Positions 12,640 to 23,908 of a DNA stretch of 64,000 nucleotides are shown here, in pieces. Source of the DNA: Thinopyrum elongatum (taxonomy: Eukaryota; Streptophyta; Magnoliopsida; Poales; Poaceae); the NCBI GenBank assembly GCA_011799875.1, contig CM022299.1:33190755-33254754 (forward strand), given 5' to 3'. Within the stretch, counting starts at the first letter, position 1. Each line of letters starts with the position of its first letter. The position numbers were made by a program, and so were the translations under genes. Under the pieces are notes generated by a model that was not told the DNA's origin, made no database searches, and was given only the letters and a program-made list of their open reading frames with translations.

Positions 12640-14260
12640 ACTTGGCTGGACACGTAGTCCTTCACTCGACCACTCCATGTGTCACCACTTGGCTGGACAC
12701 GTAGTCTTTCACTCGGCTGCCCCGCGCATCCTCACCACTCGGCCGCCCCGCGCGTCGCTAGTCGATTGTGCATGTCTTCACCCCTCGGCCGCCCCGCACG
12801 TCTCCACTCAGTTGTGCACGTCCTCACCACTCGGCCGCCCCGCGCGTCGCCACTCGGTTGTGCACGTCCTTGCCACTCGGCCACCCCGCGCGTCGCCACT
12901 CGGTTGTGCACGTCTTTATCACTCGGCCGCCCCGCGCGTCGCCACTCGATTGTGCACGTCTTCACCCCTCGGCCGCCCGCATGACGCCACTCGGTTGTGC
13001 ACGTCCTCTCCACTCGGCTGCCATGCGCATCGTCACTCGTCCAGCGCATGTGTCACCAGTTGGCTGGACACGTAGTCTTTCACTCGACTGCCCCACGCAT
13101 CCTCACCACTCGGCCGCCCCGCGCATCGCCACTCAGTTGTGCACGTCCTCATCATTCGGCCTCCCCGCGCGTCGCCACTCGGTTGTGCACGTCCTCGCCA
13201 CTCGGCCGCCCTGCGCGTCGTCACTCGCCACTCCATGTGTCATCACTTGGCTAGACACGTAATCTTTCACTCGGCTGCCCCGCACATCCTCACCACTCGG
13301 CCGCCCCGCGCGTCGCCACTCGATTGTGCACGTCTTCACCCCTCGGCCGCCCCGTGCGTCGCCACTCAGTTGTGCACGTCCTCACCACTCGGCCGCCCCG
13401 CGCGTTGCCACTCGGTTGTGCACGTCCTCGCCACTCGGCCGCCCCGCGCGTCGCCACTCGGTTGTGCACGTCTTCATCACTCGACCGCCCCGTGCGTCGC
13501 CACTCGATTGTGCACGTCTTCACCCCTCGGCCGCCCCACACGATGCCACTCGGTTGTGCACGTCCTCTCCACTCGGCCGCCCTGCGCGTCATCACTCGGC
13601 CACCCCATGTGTCACCACTTGGCTGGACACGTAGTCTTTCACTCGGCTGCCCCGCGCATCCTCACCACTCGGCCGCCCCGTGCGTCGCCACTCAGTTGTG
13701 CACGTCCTCACCACTCGGCCTACCCGCGCGTCGCCGCTCGGTTGTGGACGTCCTCGCCACTCGGCCGCCCTGCGCGTCGTCACTCGGCCACCCCATGTGT
13801 CACCACTTGGCTGGACACGTAGTCTTTCACTCGGCTGCCCCACGCATCCTCACCACTCGGCCGCCCCGCGCGTCGCCACTAAGTTGTGCACGTCCTCACC
13901 ACTCGGCCTCCCCACGCGTCGCCACTCGGTTGTGCACGTCCTCGCCACTCGGCCGCCCCGCGCGTCGCCACTTGGTTGTGCTTGTCTTCGTCACTCGGCC
14001 GCCCCGCGCGTCGCCACTCGGTTGTGCACGTCTTCACCCATCGGCCGCCCCGCGCGACGCCACTCGGTTGTGCACGTCCTCTCCACTCGGCCGCCCTGCG
14101 CATCGTTACTCGGCCACCCCATGTGTCACCACTTGGCTGGACACGCAGTCTTTCACTCGGCTGCCCCGCGCATCCTCACCACTCGGCCGCCCCGCGCGTC
14201 GCCACTCGGTAGTACACATCCTCGCCCCTCGGCCGCCCCGCGCGTCACTATCAGTTGGAC
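12640..14260. repeat. 46-bp satellite-like array with ~559-bp higher-order period
   Basis: Monomers of the type CACTCGGCCGCCCCGCGCGTCGCC + ACTCGGTTGTGCACGTCCTC. The TCGGCC word falls at 12,785, 12,831, 12,877, 12,923 and 12,969 (46 bases). A variant segment with TGGACACGTAGTC starts near 12,698, 13,069, 13,256, 13,628, 13,816 and 14,142. Spacings alternate 371, 187, 372, 188, giving a higher-order period of about 559 bases. The long open frames across this stretch on both strands are repeat artefacts. Confidence 0.9.
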
Positions 14261-14549
14261 ATATCTACACCCCCAACATGGGAACGACTAAGCTACTCAT
14301 ATGATCAAACCTCATATCGCACTCTGTAGCGAGCTTACCTCTTTTGAGCATCACTCGGGGGCTACGCATAGCCGTGGGCCATGCCGCCCTCAGGGGTTAC
14401 GCCCATTTGATCAACCTGTTGATCACATCAGGAATATTTTTCTGACCATACTTGCTCGGTCCGCCGAGGATCTATAATGGTAGCATCATCCACTCGGACC
14501 ATCGCCCAAATCATTACCTGGAGTCATCTTCAGGACTGCAAAATGGTGA

Positions 14550-14830
14550 AAACGACGCTCCTCTACGGATACACCTGGCCCTTATTCTAGGCACCAAGGC
14601 GTCAGTTTTACAAACTTGGACTCAGAGATGGCATGTGCTGATGTTCCCCGGGATAATGAGTGGCCTCTCTCCGGAGAGTCAGCCCACACGCTAGCCACGC
14701 CACTCGGGTTTCATGGCATGTCCACATCAGACCACTAGTCTATCTCCTCCGGCAGACATACGAGTGCCACCAAGTTTTTCCTTGCAGTCAACATACCCCG
14801 ATCTATCGGGAAGCGCGTCCACTCGGACAA
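14550..14830 (+). repeat. N dispersed ~300-bp module, copy 2
   Basis: Same module as 11,095-11,370 and 15,560-15,840, including GCCACCAAGTTTT and a GGGAAGCGC tail. Confidence 0.6.
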
Positions 14831-14959
14831 ATACCCCTTTCATGCAACAGGGTGAAAACAAGAAGCTAACGGTCAATGTAAGAAGTACTACTGGAACGAT
14901 TACTCCCAGGAGTGTCCAGCTTTTTTCTACAGTCGGCAGATTCGAGGCCGAATTCATTC

Positions 14960-15175
14960 ATCGTGCCGAGAGCACGAAGATTCGCCTGCTTGACCCAGGT
15001 CCATGCTAAACTTATTTACCGTGCCGAGTGCACGAAGATCAGTCCGACTGATTCAGCTCCAGACTGAGCTTATTCACCGTGCCAGGCGCATGAAGATCCA
15101 TCCGATTGACTCAATTTCAGACTAAAATATATTTACCGTGCTGACTGCATGGAGGTTTACCAGGAGACTTAAACC
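14960..15175 (+). repeat. ~58-bp tandem repeat, 4 copies
   Basis: The GTGCCGAG-like word is at 14,963, 15,021, 15,079 and 15,138 (periods 58, 58, 59). Units decay progressively. Non-coding. Confidence 0.7.
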
Positions 15176-15204
15176 CTCTGCCAGACTCATCTAGTCCGAC
15201 AGAG

Positions 15205-15460
15205 GCTCGGGGACTACACCCAGTGGGTGCACTCAGCGTGCCCCCACTGGAAGAGAACTCAGAAAGAAACATTTTGCTCGACGTAAGAGCAATACCAGAT
15301 CCTCAAGTACTACTCGACCTCCGAGTCGGAGAGGAACAAGTTCGATCAGTACCAGCTAAGAAGATTTTTAGTTCTCTCAGACCCCCACCGACTGCCCGCA
15401 GTCAACGGCGGTCTCGGGGACTACACCCAGTGGGTGCACTTAGCATGCCCCCACTGGAGT
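15205..15460 (+). repeat. ~205-bp direct repeat in N
   Basis: The phrase CTCGGGGACTACACCCAGTG followed by GGTGCACT...GCCCCCACTGG occurs near 15,208-15,250 and again near 15,414-15,460. Confidence 0.65.
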
Positions 15461-15559
15461 AATCTCCACTCGGTATGGCCTGACTAGTCCGAGTGACGAA
15501 CAACAAACAAACAAGTTCTAAGGCTCCCGTCGGCTACCCAAAAAAATTGCTATAAGGTG

Positions 15560-15840
15560 AGTTTAACGCTCCTCCGTGGACCTGTTTTGAGCCTTCTTCT
15601 AGGACTCAAAGCATGGAACTCATAAGTTTGGACCTAGAACAGACTCGTATTGATGTTCCTCCGGGATAAGAATGGCATCTCTCCGAAAGAGCAATCCATG
15701 CGTCAACCTTGTTGCCCGGATTTAATGACACACCCATACTCTGATCACGAGTTAACCTCTTCCGAGAGATGAATGAATGTCACCAAGTTACTCCTCGCGG
15801 GCACTTATCCCAGATCAGTCGGGAAGCGCAGTGCCAGAAT
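15560..15840 (+). repeat. N dispersed ~300-bp module, copy 3
   Basis: Third and most diverged copy of the module at 11,095 and 14,550. Confidence 0.55.
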
Positions 15841-15973
15841 CCATTGAGGTTTTGTTCAAACCTTGGTTGTCTGAAAGCACGATGATGGGTACCGAGTATT
15901 TTCGTAACCACTCGGGCCAAATTGTGTCTTTCTCAAACTCGTTCTACAAAATCACAACCGATTCGGGGGCTAA

Positions 15974-16596
15974 TGTTGGGGACATACATAACAGGTAGGC
16001 CCACGAAGGGTCAAAGATCATAAAGCACGGGGTCCACATATCAAATGGGCCCAGAGCATCATTCGGACAATCGACAAACCATCCACTCGGATGACCATCA
16101 GGTCACTCGGACGGCAACAACCACTCGGAGCATAGCACTCCACTCGACGAACTCATTCCACTCGGAGTACCTGATCTCACTTGGATATACGAAGACCAAC
16201 AGTCGACAAGGCACTCGAAGCATCATCTTAGTAGTAGGCTGAGTTATGGCATTAACGCCCCCACTTTGTAACATAAGAGGTGAGTGGGGTGGCGCACTCT
16301 ATATAAGCACCCCCACCCCTAGACATGGAAGGTTCTCATTCTTCTCCCTCGACTCTCTCTCGCCGTTAGTCTCAGGACTACGAAGATCCGTTCTCCTCTC
16401 CCTCTCTCAAATACACCATGTAACTCCGTGTTCATGATAGATAAAAGAAAGCCTCTCCGGAGCATGAGACGTTGGGTTGTTATCTCCACTGCGAGAGGGC
16501 CGAACTCGCTAAAACCACCGTGTCACCCATATGCATCTCGATAGATCATGCTCCTTTACCCTATTCCTTATTATTGTCGGAATTGTTCCCACGACA
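15974..16596 (+). repeat. N 3' LTR
   Basis: 623 bp, homologous to 8,608-9,232, with the same TATA box and CACTCGG cluster. Preceded by the PPT-like GATTCGGGGGCTAA. Confidence 0.9.
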
Positions 16597-16670
16597 ATCG
16601 ACAACCAGGCCCCGGCACCGCACATCACCTCCCTTAGTCATACGACACTGTAGCGTTACTATCGAGTGCC

Positions 16671-16871
16671 GAGGGTGATACCTCGTTTAGCATTTCTGAT
16701 GTTAACTCGGTAGATTAGCTATTCGGTCGTGGTCATTGCGGGTGATTCCTCCTTCACCACTTCCGATAATGACGCGGTCGTGCAACACCTCAAGTGTGAA
16801 CCTCGAGGGTGATTCCTCCTAAGTTCACCCAGACGACTACATTAGGTGGAATCCATCGAGGGTGATTCCTC
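16671..16871. repeat. four GAGG-N6-CCTC hairpin words in Y1
   Basis: GAGGGTGATTCCTC or a one- or two-base variant at 16,671-16,684, 16,739-16,752, 16,805-16,818 and 16,858-16,871. Each can pair GAGG with CCTC over a GTGATT loop. The same set is present in Y2 from 37,165. Confidence 0.7.
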
Positions 16872-17601
16872 AGGTTTCCCCCTGGTGTTTGGACACACGG
16901 TTACTTTGACTTAACACAGAACCATGATGACATTGGGCCGGCCCTGAGGGGTACCCGCGAGTGATGGGAAGTCGGGTTGACCTGGAGGGTACCCGAGAGA
17001 TAAATACGAGGCATGGCCAGGCATTCTTAACCCTTGCCGCAAGTCCTCGAGACGGGGCGATGGGATCACATCGATCGTGAGTCTCTGCTCGTTACCGCAC
17101 ACCCCCAATACACTAACGATTTGGATATTTGATCCGAGTGGGCCTCTGGCCCGATAGCACTAACCATCACGTGGGAACAGTTATGGGCACTCTGCGTCGT
17201 ATGCATCAGCCGAAGGTCTATAGACGTCAGCGAGGAGTGGCCCGCTCCAGATTGGACTGGTTAAGCCTGCGCTTGTATTAAGGTGGCCAGGTCTGCTTCC
17301 GGGCGTCCTCGCAACATCCAGGAGCGCGCAGGGCGAAGGCCCAAGACCCCTGTGTCCATAGATTTTGTCCGGCATGCTGACCTCTCTTTAGAGCCTAGGT
17401 CGGGTTGCAGCGTATCGTTTGGCCGAGGCCGGGCATGACCCAGAAAAGTTTGTCCGGCAGGAGTTAATCGAGTGTGGTGGGTAAGTTGGTGCACCCCTGC
17501 AGGGAAGAACTAAACTATGCATAGCCGGATCCTCGGTAACGGACGCTCGGAGTTGTATCCCGATCGATACAACTAGAAGTGGATACTTGAGACGAGATAT
17601 G

Positions 17602-17741
17602 GATAGTAGGGCTCTGGGATTGCTTTCTCGCAGGGAGTCGAGAAAGGATCTCTGGCCGAGGTTGATACTTGGATATTAGGGCTCTGGGATTGCTTTCTCG
17701 CAGGGAGTCGAGGAAGGATCTCTGGGTGAGGTTGATATCAC
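17602..17741. repeat. 70-bp tandem duplication in Y1
   Basis: Two adjacent copies of a segment starting near TAGGGCTCTGGGATTGC (17,608 and 17,678), period 70. Also present in Y2 near 38,101-38,230, so it predates the duplication of X. Confidence 0.75.
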
Positions 17742-18003
17742 TATTCTTACTTTACATTATGCTATTATGTACTCTTCTAAATGCTGCAAGTTGCTCGAAG
17801 ATGGTTTAAGATGCTGAAGATGCTAGTCTTCGATAGGACTAGGCCTTCTCTCTATTCTGGCATTTCTGCAGCTCAGTCCACATATACAGCCTTCCTTTGA
17901 TAATGTTGCATATGTAGTGTAGATCCTTGCTTGGTGAGTACTTCGGATGAGTACTCACGGTTGCTTTGCTTCCTCTTTTTCCCCATATCCATTTGATGCG
18001 ACC

Positions 18004-18102
18004 AGATGACGGAGCCCCGGAGCCAGCTGCCCCCCGCCGACGGCTACTACTACTACCCCCCTGGCGAGTACTACTACGAGGAGCCGTCCGACGACCAGGA
18101 GT
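18004..18102 (+). other. 33-codon Tyr-rich open frame in Y1
   Basis: After GATGCGACCAG (acceptor-like) an ATG opens a 32-aa acidic, Tyr- and Pro-rich frame ending in TAG. In Y2 (about 38,500-38,597) the frame is interrupted. It resembles a terminal exon of an LTR transcript. Function unknown and coding status doubtful. Confidence 0.25.
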
Positions 18103-18853
18103 AGGTTCGGAGGGTCCCAAGCAGGAGGCCTGTGCCTTTTCGATCGTAGCTTTTATTTTGCCCCACCTTCTTAAAGGCTTATCTGTCTTTCTTTTATATC
18201 TGTACTCAGATATCTGACGCTTCCACTGACGCTTGTATGCGAGCTTATGTATTCGAGCCCTCGAGGCCCCTGGCTTGTAATATAAAGCTTGTATGACTTT
18301 ATTTATGTTTTTAGAGTTGTGTTGTGATATCTTCAAGTGAGTCCTAGGCTTGATCGTGTGCATTTGCATGTATGGTTAGTGCACGATTAAGCCGGGGCGT
18401 CACACATACCCCCCGATACTACCCATAGATTCCTTAAAATAAGCAAACAACACATAGAAAACAGAATGTGTCAAAAACAGAATAGTCTGTGAAGATCCGA
18501 ATAGTTCATATACTTCTGTAACTCCAAAAATTCTTAAAATTTGAAAAACGGAGGCAATTTGTATATAAACCTTGTGTAAAAAATTAAGAGTTTTGCGTCG
18601 CTTCTGTGAGTCACCAAAATTCTTTTACTGGACACAAAAGTTTCTGTTTTTCAGCAAGATCAAATCAACTATCACCGTAAGCTATCCCAAAGGTCTTACT
18701 TGGCTCAAACACTAATTAAAACACAAAACACAATTAATACAGAGGTAATAATGTGTATTAACTAAAAAAATAGAAAGTAAAAATATTGGGTTGTCTCCCA
18801 ACAAGCGCTTTTCTTTAAAGCCTTTTAGCTAGGCATTGATATTTCGATGATGC

Positions 18854-19690
18854 TCACATGAAAGATAATGATTGAAACACAAAGAGAGCATCATAAAACT
18901 TGTGACAAACAAGTTTAAGTCTAGAATACTTTCTATGCATAGGCATTTTATAGGGAAAATATTTATCAAGACAAGCAAAAGCTAGAATATGCAAGGAAGA
19001 AAGAAACAATAGCAATCTCAACATAATGTGAGGTAATTTAGTAACATGAAATTTTCTACAACCATATTTCCCTCTCTCATAATAATTACATGCGGGATCA
19101 TATTCAAATTCAACAATATAACTATCACATAACATATTCTCTAGATGATCCACATGCATGCAAAGTTGACACTCTTCCAAGATAGTGGGATTAACATTAA
19201 CTAAAGTCATGACCTCTCCAAACCCACTTTTGTCAAAAATTTCATGAGATTGATCATACTCAAAAGTAGTGGGATCATTATTACCTAGAGTTGACACTCT
19301 TCCAAACCCACTTTCAATATTATTGCAAACACATTCATCATGAGGTTTAAATAAATTTTCAAGATCATCAGAAGAATCACCCCAATCATGATCATTGCAA
19401 CAAGTAGTGGACATAGCAAAATTAGCATCCCCAAGCTTAGGGTTTTGTATATTATTAGCACAAATGACATTAATAGAGTCTATAATAACATCATTGCAAT
19501 CATGCTTTTTATTCAAGGATCTATCGTGAATCACTTCATAAATTTCTTCTTTTAAAACTTCATCACAATTTTCAGATTCACGAATTTCAAGCAAAACTTC
19601 ATAAAGATAATCTAGTGCAGTCAAATCACTAGAAATTGGTTCATCATAATTGGATCTCTTGAAAAGATTACCAAGTGGATGGGGTTCCAT
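18854..19690 (-). CDS. X-encoded protein of unknown function, copy 1 (278 aa)
   Basis: I do not recognise a named domain. It is the only sizeable frame of X, about 235 bases downstream of the PBS, where gag would normally start. Visible features: acidic N-terminal half; KLGDA at residues 85-89, encoded by the PPT-like word AAGCTTGGGGATGC; two SGFG(R/E)V repeats at about 127 and 155, each followed by TL...NP T; YIVEF at 191; NYYERGKYGC near 203-211; a hydrophobic stretch at about 216-241; a basic MHRKYSRLKL near 251-260; final SLSFM. No CCHC knuckle, protease or RT motifs. The W ORF (57,521-58,492) shares the SGFG repeats, YIVEF, NYYE and the C-terminal block, so it is a family trait. The first Met is chosen because homology to copy 2 begins there. 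The Met after the PBS and the intact frame support coding; function is unknown. Confidence 0.65.
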   Translation of the reverse strand: MEPHPLGNLFKRSNYDEPISSDLTALDYLYEVLLEIRESENCDEVLKEEIYEVIHDRSLNKKHDCNDVIIDSINVICANNIQNPKLGDANFAMSTTCCNDHDWGDSSDDLENLFKPHDECVCNNIESGFGRVSTLGNNDPTTFEYDQSHEIFDKSGFGEVMTLVNVNPTILEECQLCMHVDHLENMLCDSYIVEFEYDPACNYYERGKYGCRKFHVTKLPHIMLRLLLFLSSLHILAFACLDKYFPYKMPMHRKYSRLKLVCHKFYDALFVFQSLSFM

Positions 19691-19923
19691 ATTAATAGAT
19701 TTTTAGCAAGCAAAGATACAAGCAAATAGAAGGCACATGGTAACACAAGCAAAGAAAGCAAACGAAAAGATGAACGGAAAGAAGGCAAATAAAAAGGCAA
19801 ATCTTTTTGTATTTTTCTGAAAATCGTGTTAGAGGTGGTGGAGGGGAAAATGAGTAGAAAATGGCAAATAATGTAATGCAAGAGATGAGTTTGTGATGGG
19901 TACTTGGTAGGCTTGATGTAGAA

Positions 19924-19943
19924 CCTCCCCGGCAACGGCGCCA
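19924..19943 (-). other. primer-binding site of X, unit 1
   Basis: Minus strand TGGCGCCGTTGCCGGGGA, 11 bases from the LTR at 19,955-21,527. This is a standard gypsy-type primer site, which I recall as tRNA-Asp-like. It fixes the minus orientation of X. Confidence 0.8.
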
Positions 19944-19954
19944 GAAATTCTTCC

Positions 19955-21527
19955 TTCTACTTCTTGAGTTTGCGTTGGTTTTTCCCTTGAAGATGAAGGG
20001 GTGATGCAGCAAAGTAGAGATAAGTATTTCTCTCAGTTAGAGATCTAAGGTATCAATCCAGTAGGAGGCACAAGCAAGTCTCCAATCTATGCACCTACAC
20101 AAACAATCAAACACTAACGCGATAAAGGCGTTGTCAATCCCTTCACGGTTAATTGCAATGGTGAGATCTGGTAGAGATAGATATAAAAGATAACTAAAAC
20201 GTAAAAGAAAAGTAAAGTAAATAAATTGCAGGAAGATATTTTTGGGTTTTTTTGGTTTATAGATCTGAAAATATATGATGGAAAATAGACCCGGGGGCCA
20301 TAGGTTTCACTAGAGGCTTCTCTCTTGAAGGAAAATAATACGGTGGCTGAACAAATTTCTGTCGAGCAATTGATAGAAAAGCGCAAAGTTATGACGATAT
20401 CCAAGGCAATGATTAAGCATATAGGCATCACGTCTGTGTCAAGTAGACCGAAACGATTCTGCATCTACTACTATTACTCCACACATCGACCGACTCCTGC
20501 CTGCATCTAGAGTATTAAGTTCATGAAGAATATAGTAACGCATTAAGTAAGATGAGATGATGTAGCGGGATAAACTCAAGCAATATGATGAAAACCCCAT
20601 CTTGTTATCCTTGATGGCAACAATGCAATACGTGCCTCGCTACCCCTACTATGTCACTGGGTGAGGACACCGTAAGATTGAACCCAAAACTAAACACTTA
20701 TCCCATTGCAAGAAATACCAATCTAGTTGGCCAAACCAAACCGACAATTCGAAGAGAAATACAAAGATATCAAATCATGCATATAAGAATTCAGAGAAGA
20801 TTCAAATAATATTCATAGATAATCTGATCATAAATCCACAATTCATCGGATCTCGACAAACACACCGCAAAAGAATATTACATCGGATAGATCTCCAAGA
20901 ACATCGAGGAGAACATGGTATTGAGAATCAAAGATAGAGAAGAAGCCATCTAGCTACTAGCTATGGACCAGTAGGTCTGAGGTAAACTACTCACTCTTCA
21001 TCGGAAGGGTAATAGGGTTGATGTAGATGCCCTCCGTGATCGAATCCCCCTCCGGCAGATCGCCGGAAAAGGCCCCAAGATGGGATCTCATGGGAACAAA
21101 GGCTTGCGGCGGCAGAAAAGTATTTTTGTGGACGCTTCTGATGTTGGGGTAATATTTGGGAATTTATAGGCCAAAGATTAGGGTTGGAGGAGCCTTGAGG
21201 GACCCACATGGCAGGGGCCCCCCTGGGGCGCGCCTGGCACCCTTGCCGTCACCTCGGGACTCCTTTTACTTGGTCTCCAAGTCCTACGTGTGTCTTCTGG
21301 TCCAAGAAAAATCATCGTAAAGTTTTATTCTGTTTGGACTCCGTTTGATATTCCTTTTCTGCGAAACTCAAAAACAAGGAAAAAACAAAAACTAGCGTTG
21401 GGCTCTAGGTTAATAGGTTAGTCCCAAAATAATATAAAATAGCATATTAATGCATATAAAACATCCAAAACAGATAATATAATAGCATGGAACAATAAAA
21501 AATTATAGATACGTTGGAGACGTATCA
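19955..21527 (-). repeat. X LTR 2 (internal to the array)
   Basis: 1,573 bp, homologous to LTRs 1 and 3. It has X internal sequence on both sides: a PBS on its low-coordinate side and a (mutated) PPT on its high side. So it serves as 3' LTR of one unit and 5' LTR of the next, the hallmark of an LTR-internal-LTR-internal array. Confidence 0.9.
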
Positions 21528-23908
21528 AGCATCCCCAAGATTAATTCCTGCTCGTCCTCGAGTAGGTAAATGATAAAAACAAAATTTTTGATGTGGAATG
21601 CTACCTAACATATTTATCCATGTAATTTTCTTTATTGTGGCATGAATATTCAGATCCATAAGATTCAAAACAAAAGTTTAATATTGACATAAAAACAATA
21701 ATACTTCAAGAATACTAATGAAGCAATCATGTCTTCTCAAAATAACATGGCCAAATAAAGCTATCCCTACAAAATCATATAGTCTGGCTATGCTCCATCT
21801 TCATCACATAAAGTATTAAATCATGCACAACCCCAATGACAAGCAAAGCAATTGTTTCATACTTTTGACGTTCTCAAACGTTTTCAACTTTCACGCAATA
21901 CATGAGCGTGAGCCATGGATATAACACTATAGGTGGAATAGAATATGGTAGTTGTGGAGAAGACAAAAAGAAGGAGATAGTCTCACATCAACTAGGCGTA
22001 TCAATGGGCTATGGAGATGCCCATCAATAGATATCAATGTGAGTGAGTAGGGATTGCCATGCAACGGATGCACTAGAGCTATAAGTGTATGAAAGCTCAA
22101 AAGAAACTAAGTGGGTGTGCATCCAACTCGCTTGCTCACGAAGACCTCGGGCAATTTGAGGAAGCACATCATTGGAATATACAAGCCAAGTTCTATAATG
22201 AAAAATTCCCACTAGTATATGAAAGTGACAATATAGGAGACTCTGTATCATGAAGATCATGGTGCTACTTTGAAGCACAAGTGTGGAAAAGGATAGTAGC
22301 ATTGCCCCTTCTCTCTTTTCTCTCATTTTTTTCTCTTTTTTTTTCTCTTCCTCATTTTTTCTCTCTTTTTTTTCTTTCCCTTTTTTTATTTTTCGTCCGG
22401 AGTCTCATCCCGACTTGTGGGGGAATCATAGTCTCCATCATCCTTTCCTCACATGGGACAATGCTCTAATAATGATGATCATCACACTTTTATTTACTTA
22501 CAACTCAAGAATTACAACTCGATACTTAGAACAAAATATGACTCTATATGAATGCCTCCGGCGGTGTACCGGGATGTGCAATGACTCAAGAGTGACATGT
22601 ATAACAAATATATGTATGGTGGCTTTGCCACAAATACGATGTCAACTACATGATCATGCAAAGCAATATGACAATGATGAAGTGTGTCATAATAAACGGA
22701 ACGGTGGAAGTTGCATGGAAATATATCTCGGAATGGCTATGGAAATGCCATAATAGGTAGGTATGGTCGCTGTTTTGAGGAAGGTATATGGTGGGTGTAA
22801 TGCACCGGCGAGAGTTGCGCGGTACTAGAGAGGCTAGCAAAGGTGGAAGGGTGAGAGTGCGTATAATCCATGGACTCAACATTAGTCATAAAGAACTCAC
22901 ATACTTATTGCAAAAGTCTATTAGCTATCCAAACAAAGTACTACACGCATGCTCCTAGGGGGATAGATTGGTAGGAAAAGACCATCGCTTGTCCCCGACC
23001 ACCACTCATAAGGAAGACAATCAATAAATAAATCATGCTCCGACTTCATCACATAACGGTTCACCATACGTGCATGCTACGGGAATCACAAACTTTAACA
23101 CAAGTATTTTGAGCAATCCATAATTACTCACTAGCATGACTCTAATATCACCATCTTTATATCTCAAAATAATCATAAGGAATCAAACTTCTCAGAGTAT
23201 TCAATGCACTTAATATGAAAGTTTTTATTATATCCCTCTTGGATGCACATTATATTAGGACTAAATTCATAACCTAAGAAAATTACCATGCTATTTAGAG
23301 ACTCTCAAAATAATATAAGTGAAGCATGAGAGTTCAACAATTTCTATAAAATAAAACCACCGTCGTGCTCTAAAAAGATATAAGTGAAGCACTAGAGCAT
23401 ATTGCCTAGCTCAAAAAAATATAAGTGAAGCACATAGAGTATTCTAATAAATTCACGATTTAAGCGTGTCCCTCTCAAAAGGCGTTTACAGCAAGGATGA
23501 TTGTGGCAAACTAAAAAGCAAAGACTCATATCATACAAGACGCTCCAAGCAAAACACATATCATGTTGTGAATAAAAATATAGCCTCAAGTAAATTTACC
23601 GATGGATTGAAGACGAAAGAGGGGATGCCTTCCGGGGAATCCCCAAGCTTAGGCTCTTGGTTGTCCTTGAATATTACCTTGGGGTGCCTTGGGCATCCTC
23701 AAGCTTAGGCTCTTGCCACTCCTTATTCCATAGTCCATCAAATCTTTACCCAAAACTTGAAAACTTCACAACACAAAACTCAACAGAAAACTCATGAGAT
23801 CCGTTAGTATAAGAAAATAAAATCACCACTTTTGGTTCTGTTGTGAACTCATTCTTTATTTATATTGGTGTAATATCTAGTGTATTCCAACTTCTCCATG
23901 GTTCATAC
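21528..23908 (-). mobile_element. X internal region, unit 2, PPT side
   Basis: Paralogue of 3,839-6,208 with small indels. The T/C tract at about 22,305-22,390 differs in length. PPT-like words at 21,529, 23,638 and 23,692 each carry one or two changes. No supported gene. Confidence 0.8.

Larger units (their letters stand above)
8608..16596 (+). mobile_element. non-coding LTR retrotransposon N
   Basis: Complete 7,989-bp element with 625- and 623-bp LTRs (8,608-9,232; 15,974-16,596) and an exact 5-bp duplication ATCGA (8,603-8,607; 16,597-16,601). The uninterrupted site is in Y copy 2 at about 26,300-26,320. A primer-site-like TGGCGCCCACC follows the left LTR, and a purine run TTCGGGGGCTAA precedes the right LTR, giving the plus orientation. 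The LTRs differ at roughly 25-30 positions by eye, so it is not recent. The 6.7-kb interior has no gag or pol and is mostly tandem and dispersed repeats built on CACTCGG. It must rely on another element's proteins. Confidence 0.9.
6209..18404. mobile_element. solo LTR Y, copy 1 (4.2 kb, interrupted by N)
   Basis: Starts TGTAACATCC and ends GGGGCGTCACA, flanked by the 5-bp duplication CATAC (6,204-6,208; 18,405-18,409). Its two ends do not match each other, so it is a single LTR rather than a whole element. Without N (8,608-16,596 plus one TSD) it is about 4.2 kb, the same as copy 2. The same CATAC flanks copy 2, so Y was inserted before X was duplicated. Features include hairpins, GAGGGTGATTCCTC repeats and a 70-bp tandem duplication. 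Family name not assigned. Confidence 0.82.
18405..19954 (-). mobile_element. X internal region, unit 1, PBS side
   Basis: The part of X between the PBS and solo LTR Y, carrying the 278-codon ORF. The 3' of the ORF (minus strand, 18,410-18,853) is AT-rich and non-coding, with GGGTTGTCTCCCAACAAGCG near 18,790. The same phrase occurs in W near 57,450 and in unit 2 near 39,282. Confidence 0.8.

Noticed and set aside
12640..14260. CRISPR-like array
   Set aside because: The repeats are contiguous 46-bp units without unique spacers, in a plant retrotransposon with LTRs and a target duplication.
12635..14304. Long open frames of up to 326 codons on both strands across 12.6-14.3 kb
   Set aside because: They follow the 46-bp repeat in a sequence with few stop words, read equally well on both strands, and consist of repeated SPLGRPARRHS-like phrases. 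Array artefacts, not genes.
6209..18404. Y as a complete small LTR element rather than a solo LTR
   Set aside because: The two ends show no direct repeat to each other and there is no PBS near the start. TG...CA with a single 5-bp duplication fits a solo LTR.
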